This document shows positions 49,684 to 63,500 of a stretch of 64,000 nucleotides of DNA, in pieces. The stretch is from Seriola aureovittata (lineage: Eukaryota > Chordata > Actinopteri > Carangiformes > Carangidae): contig NC_079377.1 in assembly GCF_021018895.1 (NCBI RefSeq), forward strand, positions 14,329,001 to 14,393,000, read 5' to 3'. The notes under the pieces were generated by a model. It saw only the letters and a program-made list of their open reading frames with translations, was not told where the DNA came from and did not search any database. Made by a program: the position numbers and the translations under genes. The number at the start of each line of letters is the position of its first letter. The first letter of the stretch is position 1.

Positions 49684-52526
49684 AATACCAATTTAATTCT
49701 AGTAAAAGTGAAGTTTTCTGAGACTTGCAAGGACCTGTGTGACTGTAAAATGACACCATCATATCTTATTTAATGCTTTGCACATGTTCGACAAAACTGC
49801 AATTCCTTGAATGCATACTTGTAGACCTAGTTAACCATTAGAAAGGGTAGAAGATGACTGACAAAGCAGACAAGTGATTAAGATGAATTTAAATCCATGA
49901 AACAATAATAAATAAGGTGTGTTAGCTGGAGACCTTGTCTTTGAACTCCTCATTGAAAGCAAACCGGTTCTCTGGTTTCCCATCTGGCACTTTGTACCTC
50001 CTGAACCAGTCGACTGTGGCCTCCAGATAGCCTGGTTTCAGGCGCTGGACGTCACTGATGTCTGACAAAAGACATGGACGAACAAAACGAGTTCAGTGTG
50101 ACTGATGCAGGACTGCTCAAAAACTCAGGCAGAGAGGAAAAAAAGGGGGAGGCTTAAATAAATTGAGGCTCTTACTGTTTAAGTCGTTGGCTTCAGGATC
50201 TTCTACGTTGATTGCAATCACCTTCCAATCAGTCTCACCCTCATCAATCATGGCCAGGATCCCGAGCACCTTCACTTTGATTACCTCCCCACGGGAACAC
50301 ACCTGGAGAGGACAATTCCTTTTTCCGTGAAATTAATGTACACAACAAACAACGACATGGACGATCACTGTGACTTAATAACCCAGTGAGAGATGAACAA
50401 CATTTGTGTAAGGCTGTGAAATCATCATCATCAGCCGGTGTTGTACCTTACTGCCGATTTCACAGACATCGATGGGGTCATTGTCACCACAGCAGTCGGT
50501 GTCTCCATCTTTGTGTGCTGGATCTTCCCATGTCTGAAACATTACAAAACAAGGAAACGGCAGCTGAATGAAGGTAAATTATCAACCATTTGCTGTTGTA
50601 CAATTTAAACGCCGCAGGATAGGACACATCAGTATCAGGAATGTTTACTAACCTGAGGAATGGCTCCGTAGTTCCATATGTAGCCTTTATGTGGGAAAAC
50701 ATTGGCAACATAGCGCAACTTGCCCTTCTTCACATCTTGCTTTATCGGGTTTAAGAGGTCTTTTGTAGCGATCTGAAAATAAATGGGGTCGCTGTTACTT
50801 TTAAAAGACACAAAAAGTATAAGAGTATAATCGAGGAACTTCATATTTGAACCCAGTTGCAATGAAATTATTTACATGACTAAATTCACTTGTAAAAGCT
50901 ACATTATTTAAATAATGAGAAGGCTAGAAATGATCTCTCTCGACATGTTCCCCTGTGGGTTGAAGACATTATATGAGCTGTGAAAACACACTGATAACTG
51001 CACTGTGGCCAATCTAAAGCCAAACCTGCTAAAATCTGATCCAAATGTGGATGACTGAAGATGAATTTTGATTCATACCTCCATCTTTGCATTCGTCCAT
51101 CTTGGTACTTCAACAACCATGTGAAAGATGTTCTGGAAGAGACAAGAAACTTTCAGTTATTATGAAATAGTATATGACACAACTGAAGATGACACAACTT
51201 TAAAGTAAATCATCCTTACAAAATGTGCTTTTACTTAATCATTGCCATCGTTGAAACTTCTACATAAAGAGAATGAATTGTTTCAGAGAATAAGATAATA
51301 GACAAATTCCTGCAGTCACAAGAGATATTGACACAGCACTGAGAAAATAAAGAGTAAAGGCCACTGACTTCACAAATAGACTATGACCTTGCTGTTCTGG
51401 AGAGCATTACATTCAGTTTGCTACAAAACTACATATTCATGGCAGCACCATAGGTGGGGTTTAACCAGTGGGTATATTCAAAGCGTACACACAAATCTAT
51501 AAAATTTACTGGTGGAAAGGTGACAGACTGTACATTACCTGACTCTCATCAGCATATATCGGTATGTCATGGAATGGTGAGATGTACTTTCCGTCTGCAT
51601 TTTCTGTAAAACAGTAAGATATATTAATATGGCAGGCAGATAGAAGAATTATTATTTATATCTTTCTTTCTTAACGTCAGCAACTGAGTGCCCCACACCA
51701 GGGAAATTATGTCATCACGTCCCATGGGGTGGCAAGAGAGTACACAGGGTTTCATTATGGTTTACATTCACTTTTATCTTGAAGGTTTGTCCTTAAGTTT
51801 ATTGTTGATATTGACCACAAAAAAACACACTTATCACAGCTAATGCATTCTTGTCTGTACAGCAAGAGTTGGAATCAAGATATAAGAAACAGTACTAACA
51901 CTCATTACAAATTACATCCTGGTAGGAAAAGAGGCCACTGCTTACAGTTAGTATCCATACTCAACCTCCTTGGCCCACAGGCCTATTTTGGCAATATGCC
52001 ATTATTGCAATGAGTATGTTTTGGCGTCATGATTAAGACGTGAACTTATTTTTGACTTGTCTTTCAAAACTATGAACAAGGACGTCAAACTAATGAAAGA
52101 CCTACTAGATATTATGAAACTGAAATGCGGTTAATCAAATATCAACTCGCTGCCCTGTCCTTTCAGTATCAATGGGATTATTAACTTGTTATAATCAAAG
52201 AGGGCGTTGTCCAACCAGATACGAGCCTTTATGATTATACGCCAGATGACGTGTTAAGCACCTTTGGAGATTTCTCGAAATAACCAACATCCTTTTGCCA
52301 AATTCAGGCAGGTGGACGTCTTTCTTTTCTATTTTTGAAATCATGACATGTCACTTGCGACCGGCGGACCCGGCTAAACCGGCACAACTGGTTAAATGGA
52401 TCTAACCGAGCCATTACGATTGTCTAGACAACGAGGAAATCTGCTTGTAATTTCCAATCAACTCTGTTATTGATCTGGTAAATAACCCAGCGCCAATAAA
52501 TGAATAAATGACACGTGGGAGGTTGC

Positions 52527-52566
<40 letters not shown>

Positions 52567-52706
52567 AGCCTGTGGGGTTTGTGCGGAGTCCTCAAAGTAG
52601 CAAACAAAGGCAGAACTTCATTATTTGTATTGGAGCTCTACTTACTGAAGAACAGGCGGAAGTTCAGGGCGTTGAGGGATCCCCTCTGTTCCACTGTGAA
52701 GCTCAT
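48898..52706 (-). CDS. ppa1: Inorganic pyrophosphatase 1 (soluble, family I)
   Basis: Cytosolic Mg2+-dependent enzyme that splits pyrophosphate into two phosphates and so pulls biosynthetic reactions forward. Eleven coding exons on the minus strand: 52646-52706, 51539-51603, 51079-51132, 50653-50772, 50447-50533, 50176-50302, 49934-50061, 49427-49512, 49229-49301, 49052-49091, 48898-48929. Phases close to 290 aa (human 289). It shows MVVEVPRW, the [12 protein letters not shown] active-site strand, and the family signature GDNDPIDV (about residues 116-123) with its metal-binding aspartates. It ends [10 protein letters not shown]. The donor after exon 49934-50061 is weak (AAG then GTCTCC). The C-terminal segment is the least like human. 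Mitochondrial PPA2 would carry a targeting extension, which is absent here. Confidence 0.96.
49094..49120 (-). repeat. 27-nt T tract (minus strand) directly at a ppa1 acceptor
   Basis: 27 A on the plus strand read as T27 on the ppa1 strand, immediately followed by AG and the exon 49052-49091. The microsatellite is the polypyrimidine tract of this acceptor. Confidence 0.85.
49595..49683 (+). repeat. Retroelement-like 3' tail with (ATCT)n
   Basis: Unique sequence leads into gaatttccccttggggata, then aataaag, then about nine ATCT units at 49646-49683. I recall this arrangement (aatttcccc..ggggat.aataaag, tetranucleotide repeat) as the 3' tail of fish LINE or LINE-mobilised elements. Only the tail is recognisable, inside a ppa1 intron. 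Confidence 0.5.
52527..52566. repeat. (GGCT)n microsatellite
   Basis: Ten GGCT-type units in ppa1 intron 1, about 80 bases from the donor. Confidence 0.9.
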
Positions 52707-52799
52707 GTTTACCTGCAGGCTCGTGTTTTCTGTCTGGGACTGGGATGGAGGATAGCGGCGGAAGGAAACGTCTGCGCTAGGTGATGTGGTGTGTAGCAT

Positions 52800-53063
52800 T
52801 GAGACAGAAAGGGCACAGCGCCTGCGCACTTTATGTGTGATGCCTTCAGGTACTATCGGAAATATCGAATTTCTCGCTTGATACAATTAAGACAAAAAAG
52901 ATGTCATAAATTCTACGTGAAAAAGTAAAGTGTGCATTTTGTATAAAAGCAGAACTGAAGTGAAAATCTGGTAATCTCGTTATTGAAGTATTAAATAGAC
53001 ATTCTTTTAAGGTGAATACATTTTGCTGATTTGAACCTTTACTTGTATTTCATATTGTTGTAT

Positions 53064-53149
<86 letters not shown>

Positions 53150-54480
53150 GTAGTTCTCCCAGCACTGGTCTGGTTAAATACTGTAATATAATCAGTCTGA
53201 AAGTTGTCCATTTACCTGTGTAGAAAATACAAGAAGCACTAAAACGCAGCACCGAAGCAGCAAATGATTGTCCTTTCTGTTAATTGTTACTGTAATGACT
53301 TGGGTTACAAAATAAACCTAAGCCACAGTGAGGGCCTGCTACCGGGATGCGTAGTTGACACGTCGTCATGAGGTGGCTCCATATGATAAATCAAAACATC
53401 CGACTTGTGCTTACGATTATGATGTATTTATTTACCGTGTAACAAAACAGCCTTTGATATTCACTCACATATGTTGTACCAATAACTTGCATGAAAATAA
53501 ACAAAAAGGCGTAAACATTGGGCTCTAAACGGCGACGGTCAACAACTGTATGCTTCTCCCCGGTAAGCAGCACACCTGAGGAGTAATTGCCTCTTCTTCT
53601 ACTTATACATTTCATGTGTTGCCATTCAATACGCCACCTACTGTGGCAACCAGTGCATTACTCTAACACACACACACACATATACAAATGGCTCTAACAG
53701 TTACACTTTTCAGAAATGTTTATTTACTTGTGTCAAGCCATTTTGTTAGACCCACGCACACAGTTTTAAGCATGTGAAGAATATTCAGGCTTAGGAACCT
53801 ACATTTAGGTTTAATAGGAGGCCAATTGTGAAAGTTTTAGGTGCATTTACTTTGAGTTAAGGAGAAATCAGCTAACCAATGCTCATTGACGGTAGTTCAA
53901 CGGTAGAACCACATATTTTACCTAAAATGAACCTTCGCGGTTCGTTTAGAAAACTTTCCTGAATTACCTCTGGGGAACCGAAAATTATTAGCTGGGCTGA
54001 CATTACATTTAAGCAAAGAAAAAAAAACAATCAATTAATTAATTAAAAAGCATTTGGGGAAGTTATACAATTAATATACCTAATATAATTTCTAAATTCA
54101 GTTAAAGTGACTTTTACAAAAGTTGAACTTAGGTTAAGAGTCTATTGCATTTTTGAGTTCCTGTTTTCATAATATACAATCACATCTTTGTTCGCTTAAT
54201 TGATTAAATATTCCTTTAATTTTCCCCAAAATACTCTTGGAAATAGACATTCTTTCTTTTTCCTTTTTTTTTTTTTCATTGAGCAAATTGTCTTTACAAA
54301 CTCAAATGGGGAAAACGGCAACTTAGAAGTAGCCAATAGAGAGCACGCTAGCAGCCGCCGCTGATGACGCTTCGCACCGCTGACTTCATATCCGCCCGCA
54401 GCCTGTCGTGCTTCCTGCCTTGCTGAGGGAGGGGACGGTGCTGACGGCTGGGAGGACGAAAGGAGAAAGAAAGCTTTTGG
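52800..54480. other. Divergent intergenic region, ppa1 to eif4ebp2
   Basis: About 1.8 kb separates the two divergent start codons. It carries a long (CTAT)n array, listed separately, short CA and T runs, and no recognised coding sequence. Promoters of both genes must lie at its ends. Confidence 0.6.
53065..53149. repeat. (CTAT)n microsatellite, about 21 units
   Basis: Uninterrupted CTAT array of 85 bases between the divergent ppa1 and eif4ebp2 genes. No retroelement tail motif precedes it, unlike the array at 49.65 kb. Confidence 0.93.
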
Positions 54481-54586
54481 GAAGATAAAAGAGAGAGGGG
54501 AACGGCCCGGGTTTCCACCGTCCGTCGGGAAATAAACACCCCAGATTCCTGTTGCTGCTGGATTCGTCACCAAATCAGCGCCGAAA

Positions 54587-56734
54587 ATGTCGACCAGTCG
54601 TCAGCTTAGCGAGAGCAGGGCCATCCCGACCAGGACGGTGTTGATCAACGACACAACGCAGCTACCTCATGACTATTGCACCACCCCTGGAGGCACTTTA
54701 TTCTCTACCACTCCTGGAGGTAAAGGGATATCCCGCCTACTTTATCATATATTCTTTAAAAAACAGATAGATGATAATTAGCTTTTATTGTGGTGTTTGT
54801 GCTCTCACCAAACCTCTGTGTTGCTGTCACTGTGGCCTAGGCTGCCTTGTCATTCTGATCAAAACAAAAACAAAGCTAAGCCCCGCCCCCGGGCTCTCTA
54901 GCAGCTGTCTGATTGGCTGGTTTGCAGCGCAGCGATTCTGATGAATGCATTGTTGACTATAACAGTTATTATAATTAAAGAAAGCTAACGTGTTTTGTTT
55001 TTCACCCGTGGCAGATAGTATTATCTGTAGCTTAAAGCAAATACTGATAGCCAGCTATGTATCACATTGCTTGTTCCACAGCCAGCCGACAATGTATGAT
55101 TCATTAGAGTGATAAAACCCTTCCACATAAGGAAGTACATTAAATCTAGCAAGTATACTGTACACATATCATTACAGGGTAATGAGTGTAGCTTATATAC
55201 TTTAAATCTTTACAGAAACTGTCATGGCATTTTGTTTGCTTTGTTCATCTTCAGTTAACCGATTGATTGCTTTGCCTGTGAAATGCCAGGAAATAGTAAA
55301 AACTGATCAACAGTCCAGACCTTCTAAAATATTCAGTTTACAATAATCAGATATTTTTGTTTGAAAATTGCCTCAATTGATTAATGGTAAATGGACTGCA
55401 TTCATATAGCGCTTTTCCAATCTTAACGACCACTCGGAGTGCTTTACACTACAGGTCACATTCAGGCACACCTTCATGCAGCGCTTGTTGTAATACATAG
55501 CACTTGTCTAACACACACACTGTCACACACATAACATCTATGTGGTATCTCAAACAACAGAGGAGGATGCATATAAACCAAGGACAAAAAAACAGAAGTG
55601 AAACTTAAGTTGAAAAAAGACCTTACTTACAGCAGACACAGGTGTTGCTTTGCAGTAACTGCTGGAACTGAGCCATTGATAATGTTATTAGTTTGGCCTG
55701 TGCTTTCCTGCTATGAAAAGTCAAAATGTCTGAGGGGGAAAAGGTCAGTGAACATAATTCATTTGGGAACAATCAATAAACAGAGTTCTGTGATGCCAGC
55801 AAAACTTTCGGGATTGGGATTAACCAGATTTTTAACCAGAACAAGTGACAGACAAATTTTCAACAGAAAAGAAAAACTCTTGTCAGTCAAATTCAAACTA
55901 TGAAGATGCTTGCAGTATACCAGGAGAACCATGTATAAGTATGGCAGTTGTTTTACTTCAGCACTATGTAGAACCTATTGAGAATGAAAAATATGATCAT
56001 TTCGAGATGTCTTTTGGGCTTCCTGAGAAGGGTGTGACAGAAAAAGTTTGGGAACCACCTACTAAGACTAAGTGCCGTCATGCTTGGCTCATGTTCTTGA
56101 TGATTCACATTTAGCTTTTTTATCTTTTGTGTTTTTGCCATGTTTGGGTTGGAACTCTGATTTCTAGTTAAACTGGGGGTTGTATTTTCATCGTCAAAGC
56201 CCAGAACAGGGCTGATAATGATTGCTGTAAGACAGGAAGATACTTGCAGAAAGGCTGGATGAAGGCCAGCCTTATTTCTTCAGTAACTGTGAGTAACTGA
56301 AACGCTGTGTTATTGCAGGAACCCGGATCATCTATGACCGCAAGTTCCTACTGGATAGGCGTAATTCTCCCATTGCCCAGACTCCCCCAGCTCACCTGCC
56401 TGTCATCCCCGGGGTGACCAGCCAAAACGTCCTGAGTGAGAACAAGAAGAATGAAGCCAACAACCACATCAACAACCATGATGGCAAGCCCACAACCGGT
56501 AAGACTTACAATATGAGAAACCAACTCATGTAATAGGAATTGTTTTATTGGCATAGTCACCAATTTGTCTCCTGTCAGACATGTGACACACACACACACC
56601 CTGTATAGTTCTTAATAACCATTACTATAATAAAACAACAACCCAGCCTATTCCTCTCACACCTTGTTATCCTCTCTTTTTGTTTGTTTGTTTGTCTTCA
56701 AGGTGATGACGCGCAGTTTGAAATGGATATCTAA
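54587..56734 (+). CDS. eif4ebp2: Eukaryotic translation initiation factor 4E-binding protein 2
   Basis: Repressor of cap-dependent translation that binds eIF4E and is released when mTORC1 phosphorylates it. Exons 54587-54719, 56319-56498 and 56703-56734 give 114 aa (human 120). All known control motifs are intact: RAIP (residues 11-14); TTPGG at 32-36 and 41-45 carrying the paired mTOR sites Thr33 and Thr42; the eIF4E-binding motif YDRKFLL (50-56); Ser-Pro and Thr-Pro sites at 61 and 66; and the C-terminal TOS motif FEMDI. The Asn-rich NNHINNHD and [10 protein letters not shown] tail point to 4E-BP2 rather than 4E-BP1. Intron 1 contains two interspersed repeats. Confidence 0.96.
55383..55530 (+). 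repeat. Teleost-type interspersed repeat in eif4ebp2 intron 1
   Basis: tggtaaatggactgcattca, tatagcgcttttccaatctt and ccactcggagtgctttacac form a block order I recall as a very common fish repeat. It continues toward a CA-rich stretch near 55.52 kb. Confidence 0.55.
55630..55740 (+). repeat. Interspersed repeat, family A (copy 3 of 3)
   Basis: Blocks gagccattgataatgttatt, ggcctgtgctttcctgctat and aaaagtcaaaatgtctgag match the copies at 6.83 and 40.6 kb, same orientation, in eif4ebp2 intron 1. Confidence 0.65.
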
Positions 56735-58825
56735 CTGTCTGGAACCACACCAGCAAAAGAAAATGACCTGGCATCAACGTGCCAGTGGCTTGGCTTGTAG
56801 AAACCAATGTTGTGAGCCCTCATGGCAGCCATCTTCTTTAGCTCTCTGTCTCGCTGCTGGATGTAATGTGTGTAAACCATGGGGATTCAGTATATCATAC
56901 ATACAGGTACAGTGTGACCAACTCTGGAAGCTAGGTTTATTTGAATAGATTTCCATGGTTACCAAATGCTGTACAAATCAACAACCACACAACACAGGGA
57001 GCGGGCCTGCATATGAAATACCAAGAAACATTGTCCAATTAGTAGATTGCAGTGCTCATTTTACACCCTCTGAGTCAGGATCCTTAACAGAGCACACTGT
57101 AAAACTGATAATATTCCAAATTTATTGGGGGAGGAAGTGGTAATTTTCAGTACTGGCCTTAGAATCAGTCAAAAGTTTTGATATTCATCACAGTCTTTTG
57201 AAGGCACTTGTGTTATTTAAGTGATTTTTTTTTTTTTTTCTTTTGGAACTACTTGAAAAGCTCCACAATCTATTCGCGGTTGTTTGGTCAGTTTATTTTC
57301 CCCTGATGCTACGTAAAGGGATGATGTTTTGTTTTTATTTTCCAATTAGGTGAAAATTTCATGCCATTCCAAGATTTTACTTTCCATTATCAACACGAGC
57401 CTGTGTGAATTTCCAATTTTCAGGGGAAATCATTTTTTCAAAAATAATTTTAGGCTGTGATTTAATTGTTTCATAATCAAATGATTGTATTTCCCACTAT
57501 GATATAAAGCTAATTGTAAATCTAGCAACTGCGGACAAAATTTTCATTTAGAATTAAATTTCAGTATAACAATATCGGGTCACTTGGTTCATCTTCATTC
57601 TGTCGAGATCTTGCAATAAATGTTATCTACACATTTCTTTCCTGCTAAGAAAAGTGAATACACCTTTAAAACCTACTTTAACTTAACTGGTTTTGTTGTG
57701 CTGGCAAGATCTTTGTGTTCATAATTTGGCAACATCTGTCAGATGTTTTTCAATATTCAAGCCAGGTAAACATTTTGAAATATATGGAAATGGTTAATAT
57801 CCCAGTGTTCGTTCAATAAAAAAAAAAAAACTTGAAATAACCCAGATGTTTTATATGCATTTTATTTTTTAATACAGTTTCTTAGTATTGAGGGTATTTG
57901 TTTAGGAATAAGCACTGTCAAGCCTTTGGATTTGTAAGATATGTCAAGGAACCAGAAAACATTGTTTGCATTAGGCTTGATAGATGCCGTCCCTTAATCT
58001 ACAAATCTGTCCCCAGTGTCCTTAATCCGTTTTACATTACCTTATTTTCTTCATGTGTCATGTCTGCCCATGCCTTACTTTACATGAAATGCAGTAACTA
58101 AAACTAGGTTCCTTGTCATCAATTTGTACTTTCCAACAGATGTTTATTTTTTCACTGTAACACTGAACAGGTGATGTTGTACCTAGCAATTGAGCAAAAC
58201 AAATACTTTTTATGTTGTGTTTTTTTTTTTTTTTTTTTTACATAATTTCCTTCCTCAAGCTGCTGTGAAGTTTGAAAGTGTGAGGGCATAAATGTCATTT
58301 TGGGATTCTGAAGTTCAGATGGTGATGTGGTTAAAAGAGTGCCACATGCTCATTTAGTCCCAGATCTTTTTTTTTTTTTTTTTTTACTCCAGTCATCATA
58401 GCATCATAGCAGCTCTGTTTTCATTCAAGATGCATGAATTCAAGTTTGTTTCTCCGTGTGACTGGAACCACTGAATGGCTTAAATGATATTTATCAAAGA
58501 TTTTAGTTTGTTTCTTTTTGGCTGTGTAATTAACTCTGGCCAAATTTGGTGACAAATACATCAAGGGGTTGCTTGAACCCAATTTGCGTTACACATTTTT
58601 GGCGATAAAAACTCTTTCTATTACAGCATCATAATTCAGATTGCAAATTTATATCAAATCAGTTTGGTTTGACGATGAGGGCTTAACATTGTGTGTTGAA
58701 AGAGATGTGAAACAAACTTACTGTAACTTTCTGTTCTGATTTTCAACAACTTTATTTTAATTGAAACTCCAATGGCAGTGGACACCATTGCTGCGAGATC
58801 AATAAAGTTCCGTAACAAAGAAAAT
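56735..58825 (+). other. Presumed long 3' UTR of eif4ebp2
   Basis: No coding sequence follows the stop codon. The stretch is AT-rich with T runs (57.22, 58.22, 58.37 kb), and the first AATAAA-type hexamer is near 57.82 kb. A long 3' UTR is typical of EIF4EBP2. The distal end is assigned to the AATAAA at 58801. Confidence 0.5.
58801..58806 (+). terminator. Distal eif4ebp2 polyadenylation signal (candidate)
   Basis: AATAAA followed within 25 bases by a GT-rich stretch. The alternative proximal signal near 57.82 kb would give a shorter UTR. Confidence 0.4.
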
Positions 58826-58829
58826 AAGA

Positions 58830-61100
58830 TGTTGTGTTTTTAATTGTCTCTGTTTTCCGTAGTTGTGTGGTTATTCTTACGGTGACAGAAAACGGGAGTG
58901 GAATCATTAAACATGTCTTCCTTTCCTATGCTCACCATGTTTTTACCACAGTGTTCCTCAGCCCCAGTAACACTGATTCACGCTGTGCAGAGTTGAGCTC
59001 TCCAAATGTCACATCACACATACTCATTAACAAACTAAAAATAAAATCTCTTTGTAGCCATTTTGTGTTATTTCTCCCACTCATTTGCTCATTCACAGGA
59101 CACTGTTTCCTCAGGCCATTAACTGTTGATATCTCTGTTACAGACTAATGCATGTCAATTAATAAATGCCTTCTATGAAGAAAGGTAAATGATTATGACC
59201 CAGTCTCCTACACAAAGGCAACATAACTGGGTATGAAGATAAGGTCAGGGAGGTCGTTTTCAAACGACTTCTGAAAACTTTTATCCTGGAATCAACATTT
59301 TGCCCCTCTTGTTAATCACATGATGTTGTAAACAGCCTCTCTTCCAAGTGTGCGTCAAGACTGGATTCCCAAGACAGGCTCCAGGGAGCCTCAAGCCATC
59401 CTGGGTTCACTGCATGTCAACTGGTTTTAGTAATTTGATTCATTTCAAACTAATAAGGGAATTTACACCAGTTAAGTACAAAATCATCTGTCTTGTGGAA
59501 AGGACTTGTATCAAAATTTAGTTTTAAGCCCTTTAGTTTAGATTTATAACTGGTGCATAATCATACATAGTGTAAAATTGTATTTAATCAAATTAACACA
59601 AACCAACATGGAAAACCTGGGACCAGATAGTGTTAATCCAGCATTCTAGTACCGGTTAGTTTGTGAGTGTCTGGGAAAATTAAGAAAATGCCATATATAG
59701 TCTGCTGTGCACAATATACCAAATGAAAACTTTAAAAGTGTCAGGGTGCATAAACAAGGTACAGAAAGTGATAGGTGAGGGGAGGGTATAGGGGTCAATA
59801 GGGGCCTAACAGCAAATTTTGTCCCCAAGTTCCCTACCCCAACAGGTTAATCTGGCCATGAGCACATCCAAAATACTGTGCACTATCTATATTTGTAAAT
59901 TTCTTATGCTTTCTGTGCACTTTTTGTTATTAATGTCATTTATTGCAATAGTGCTCCAGAAATGACTGTGGCTCTTGCAATACTGCCGCCCTGTGGATGT
60001 AAGAAAAACTGCAGCTGGTGTTAACCTCGTGTCAGTTTTATGTACAGTCAGGTTTATCCTCATGTTTTCTAATTTACAAGTGCCCATGATTTTACCTCAA
60101 ACTTCTTTTTTTCACAAAGATGTGAAAGCTGAATAAAATGAATGTTTTGGTGAAGGAAAAGGAGCAGCAAGCTTTCCCTAAATACGTTATAGGTCCTATT
60201 TCTTCACCCTGCATTTATGATAAGAAATTGTTACACTTATTTGCTTTCAGTAAGATGAGAAAATCTGATACCACTGTAATATCTGTATACAGAAAATATG
60301 TAGATGGAGCCAGAAGGCGGTTAACTTAGCTTAGCATAAGGTAGGGTCTATGTGTCCTTCTGCTCTCAGATGTGGTGTTTCCTCCTGTTCCAAGTCTTTA
60401 TTGTAAGCTAACTGGCTGGTGGCTGTAGAGTTATAATTATAGCATACAGACTAAAATAATTCTGTGTTCTGTCAGATCCTTTACCCTCAGTGATGATGTT
60501 GCGTTAACATGAAGTTTGTTCAATAGTCAATCAGTTGAAAGTTCCATAAAATGTGTAGCACCACAACACATTTTATCAGTTAAATGTTCATCTATGAGCA
60601 ATGCTACAATGTAAATTGGACAGTTTGAGAGGGAGTTTACTAACCATGCAGTGATATACATTGTAGACTTGTGAGAAATCATGGTGAGAACAATACAATT
60701 TCATATTGATGTGGGGTTTTTAATGTCATTTTTACTTTAAAGTTTCAAGTCAGTTTAAAGTTTCTTAAACATACAACTTAAAGATCCATAATAAATGCAG
60801 TTTTAAACTGATGTAGCCTACTATATGGATTTCACTTGCAGATTTGTCTTTGTATTGAGTTTGTTTTTCCATAGGTGTGCGTATTACCAATAGACTTACA
60901 TGTTGAACCGTCTACAAACAATGTATAAGACGGAGCAGAACTCTGTCTTTCAGGAAGAAATGTCATAACAGGCTATAAACATATTTGTTTACCGAGTCAA
61001 AAATAAACCGTCCCTCGCAGTTTATTTTATTTTGTTTGTTTAAGTTTTTACATCAGGCAACAAAAGCGGACGCCCAACGAATTTTCTGCAGGCATTAATC
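58830..61100. other. Intergenic region, eif4ebp2 to rps24
   Basis: No coding sequence recognised. It holds the paired family B repeat at 60.25-60.48 kb and otherwise AT-rich sequence up to the rps24 promoter. Confidence 0.6.
60246..60480. repeat. Two family B repeat copies head to head (imperfect inverted repeat)
   Basis: The left arm, 60281-60347, contains ggcggttaacttagcttagc. The right arm, 60385-60465, contains the reverse-complement counterpart, gtaagctaactggctggtgg. The arms are roughly 70% alike by eye and separated by about 40 bases. I recall such sequence as a dispersed family in spiny-rayed fish. Confidence 0.55.
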
Positions 61101-61115
61101 CGGCAGCCTGCTGGT

Positions 61116-61130
61116 CCTTCCTCCTTTTCT
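61116..61130 (+). promoter_or_regulatory. rps24 5'-terminal oligopyrimidine (TOP) tract
   Basis: CCTTCCTCCTTTTCT lies 28 bases upstream of the rps24 ATG. Ribosomal protein mRNAs begin within such a tract, which places them under mTORC1/LARP1 translational control. The start site within the tract is inferred. Confidence 0.65.
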
Positions 61131-61157
61131 ACGTCCCTGAGCGAGGCCGGCGTAAAG

Positions 61158-63082
<1,925 letters not shown>

Positions 63083-63398
63083 GTAATGTTACGGTTTTAT
63101 ATACTTTGTGCCAAACAGTCACTGACCACATTTGCAATCTCACACAAAATTGACATAAGTATTCCTGTGATGATACTTTGCTGTAGGGAAATACAAATTG
63201 TCCTTCTCAACCAAAGTAAAGACAATAGAAAAAGCTAGGGAAGACATTGTTAAATTCGGTACACTTGATTCTTTCTTGATTTTCATTGCACACTTATTCT
63301 TTTCCTACCCTGCTAATCTTTGTTTTTCCACAACCTTTACTGTTTTAATTTCCTTTGTCATCTTTCCAATCGTATCAAATGTTCTTCGGGAACTGTAG

Positions 63399-63401
63399 AA
63401 G
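63399..63401 (+). other. rps24: Candidate 3-nt microexon of rps24 (AAG, Lys)
   Basis: AAG is bounded by CTGTAG and GTAAAT, follows a long pyrimidine-rich region (about 63.28-63.37 kb) and is in phase after the exon ending at 63082. Its use would add one Lys to the C-terminus. Mammalian RPS24 is known for a 3-nt alternative exon near this position (from memory). Three bases carry no information of their own, so the call rests on context. Confidence 0.5.
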
Positions 63402-63500
63402 GTAAATGTTGTTCACACATAGACTAACTGCAGTGTGCAGATAATCCAGGAGTGATAGATATTAGCTAACTCCTCCCTTTACACCCTCACCCATCATCAG

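Noticed and set aside
53065..53149. Regular array that might suggest a CRISPR-like repeat
   Set aside because: A simple tetranucleotide microsatellite with no spacers, in a vertebrate genome.
54196..54573. 125-codon minus-strand frame upstream of eif4ebp2
   Set aside because: Overlaps the GC-richer promoter and 5' UTR of eif4ebp2; no recognisable protein and a Lys/Arg low-complexity segment.
59252..59275. Short inverted repeat GTTTTCA/TGAAAAC
   Set aside because: Only 7 bp, AT-rich and isolated; expected by chance in 64 kb.
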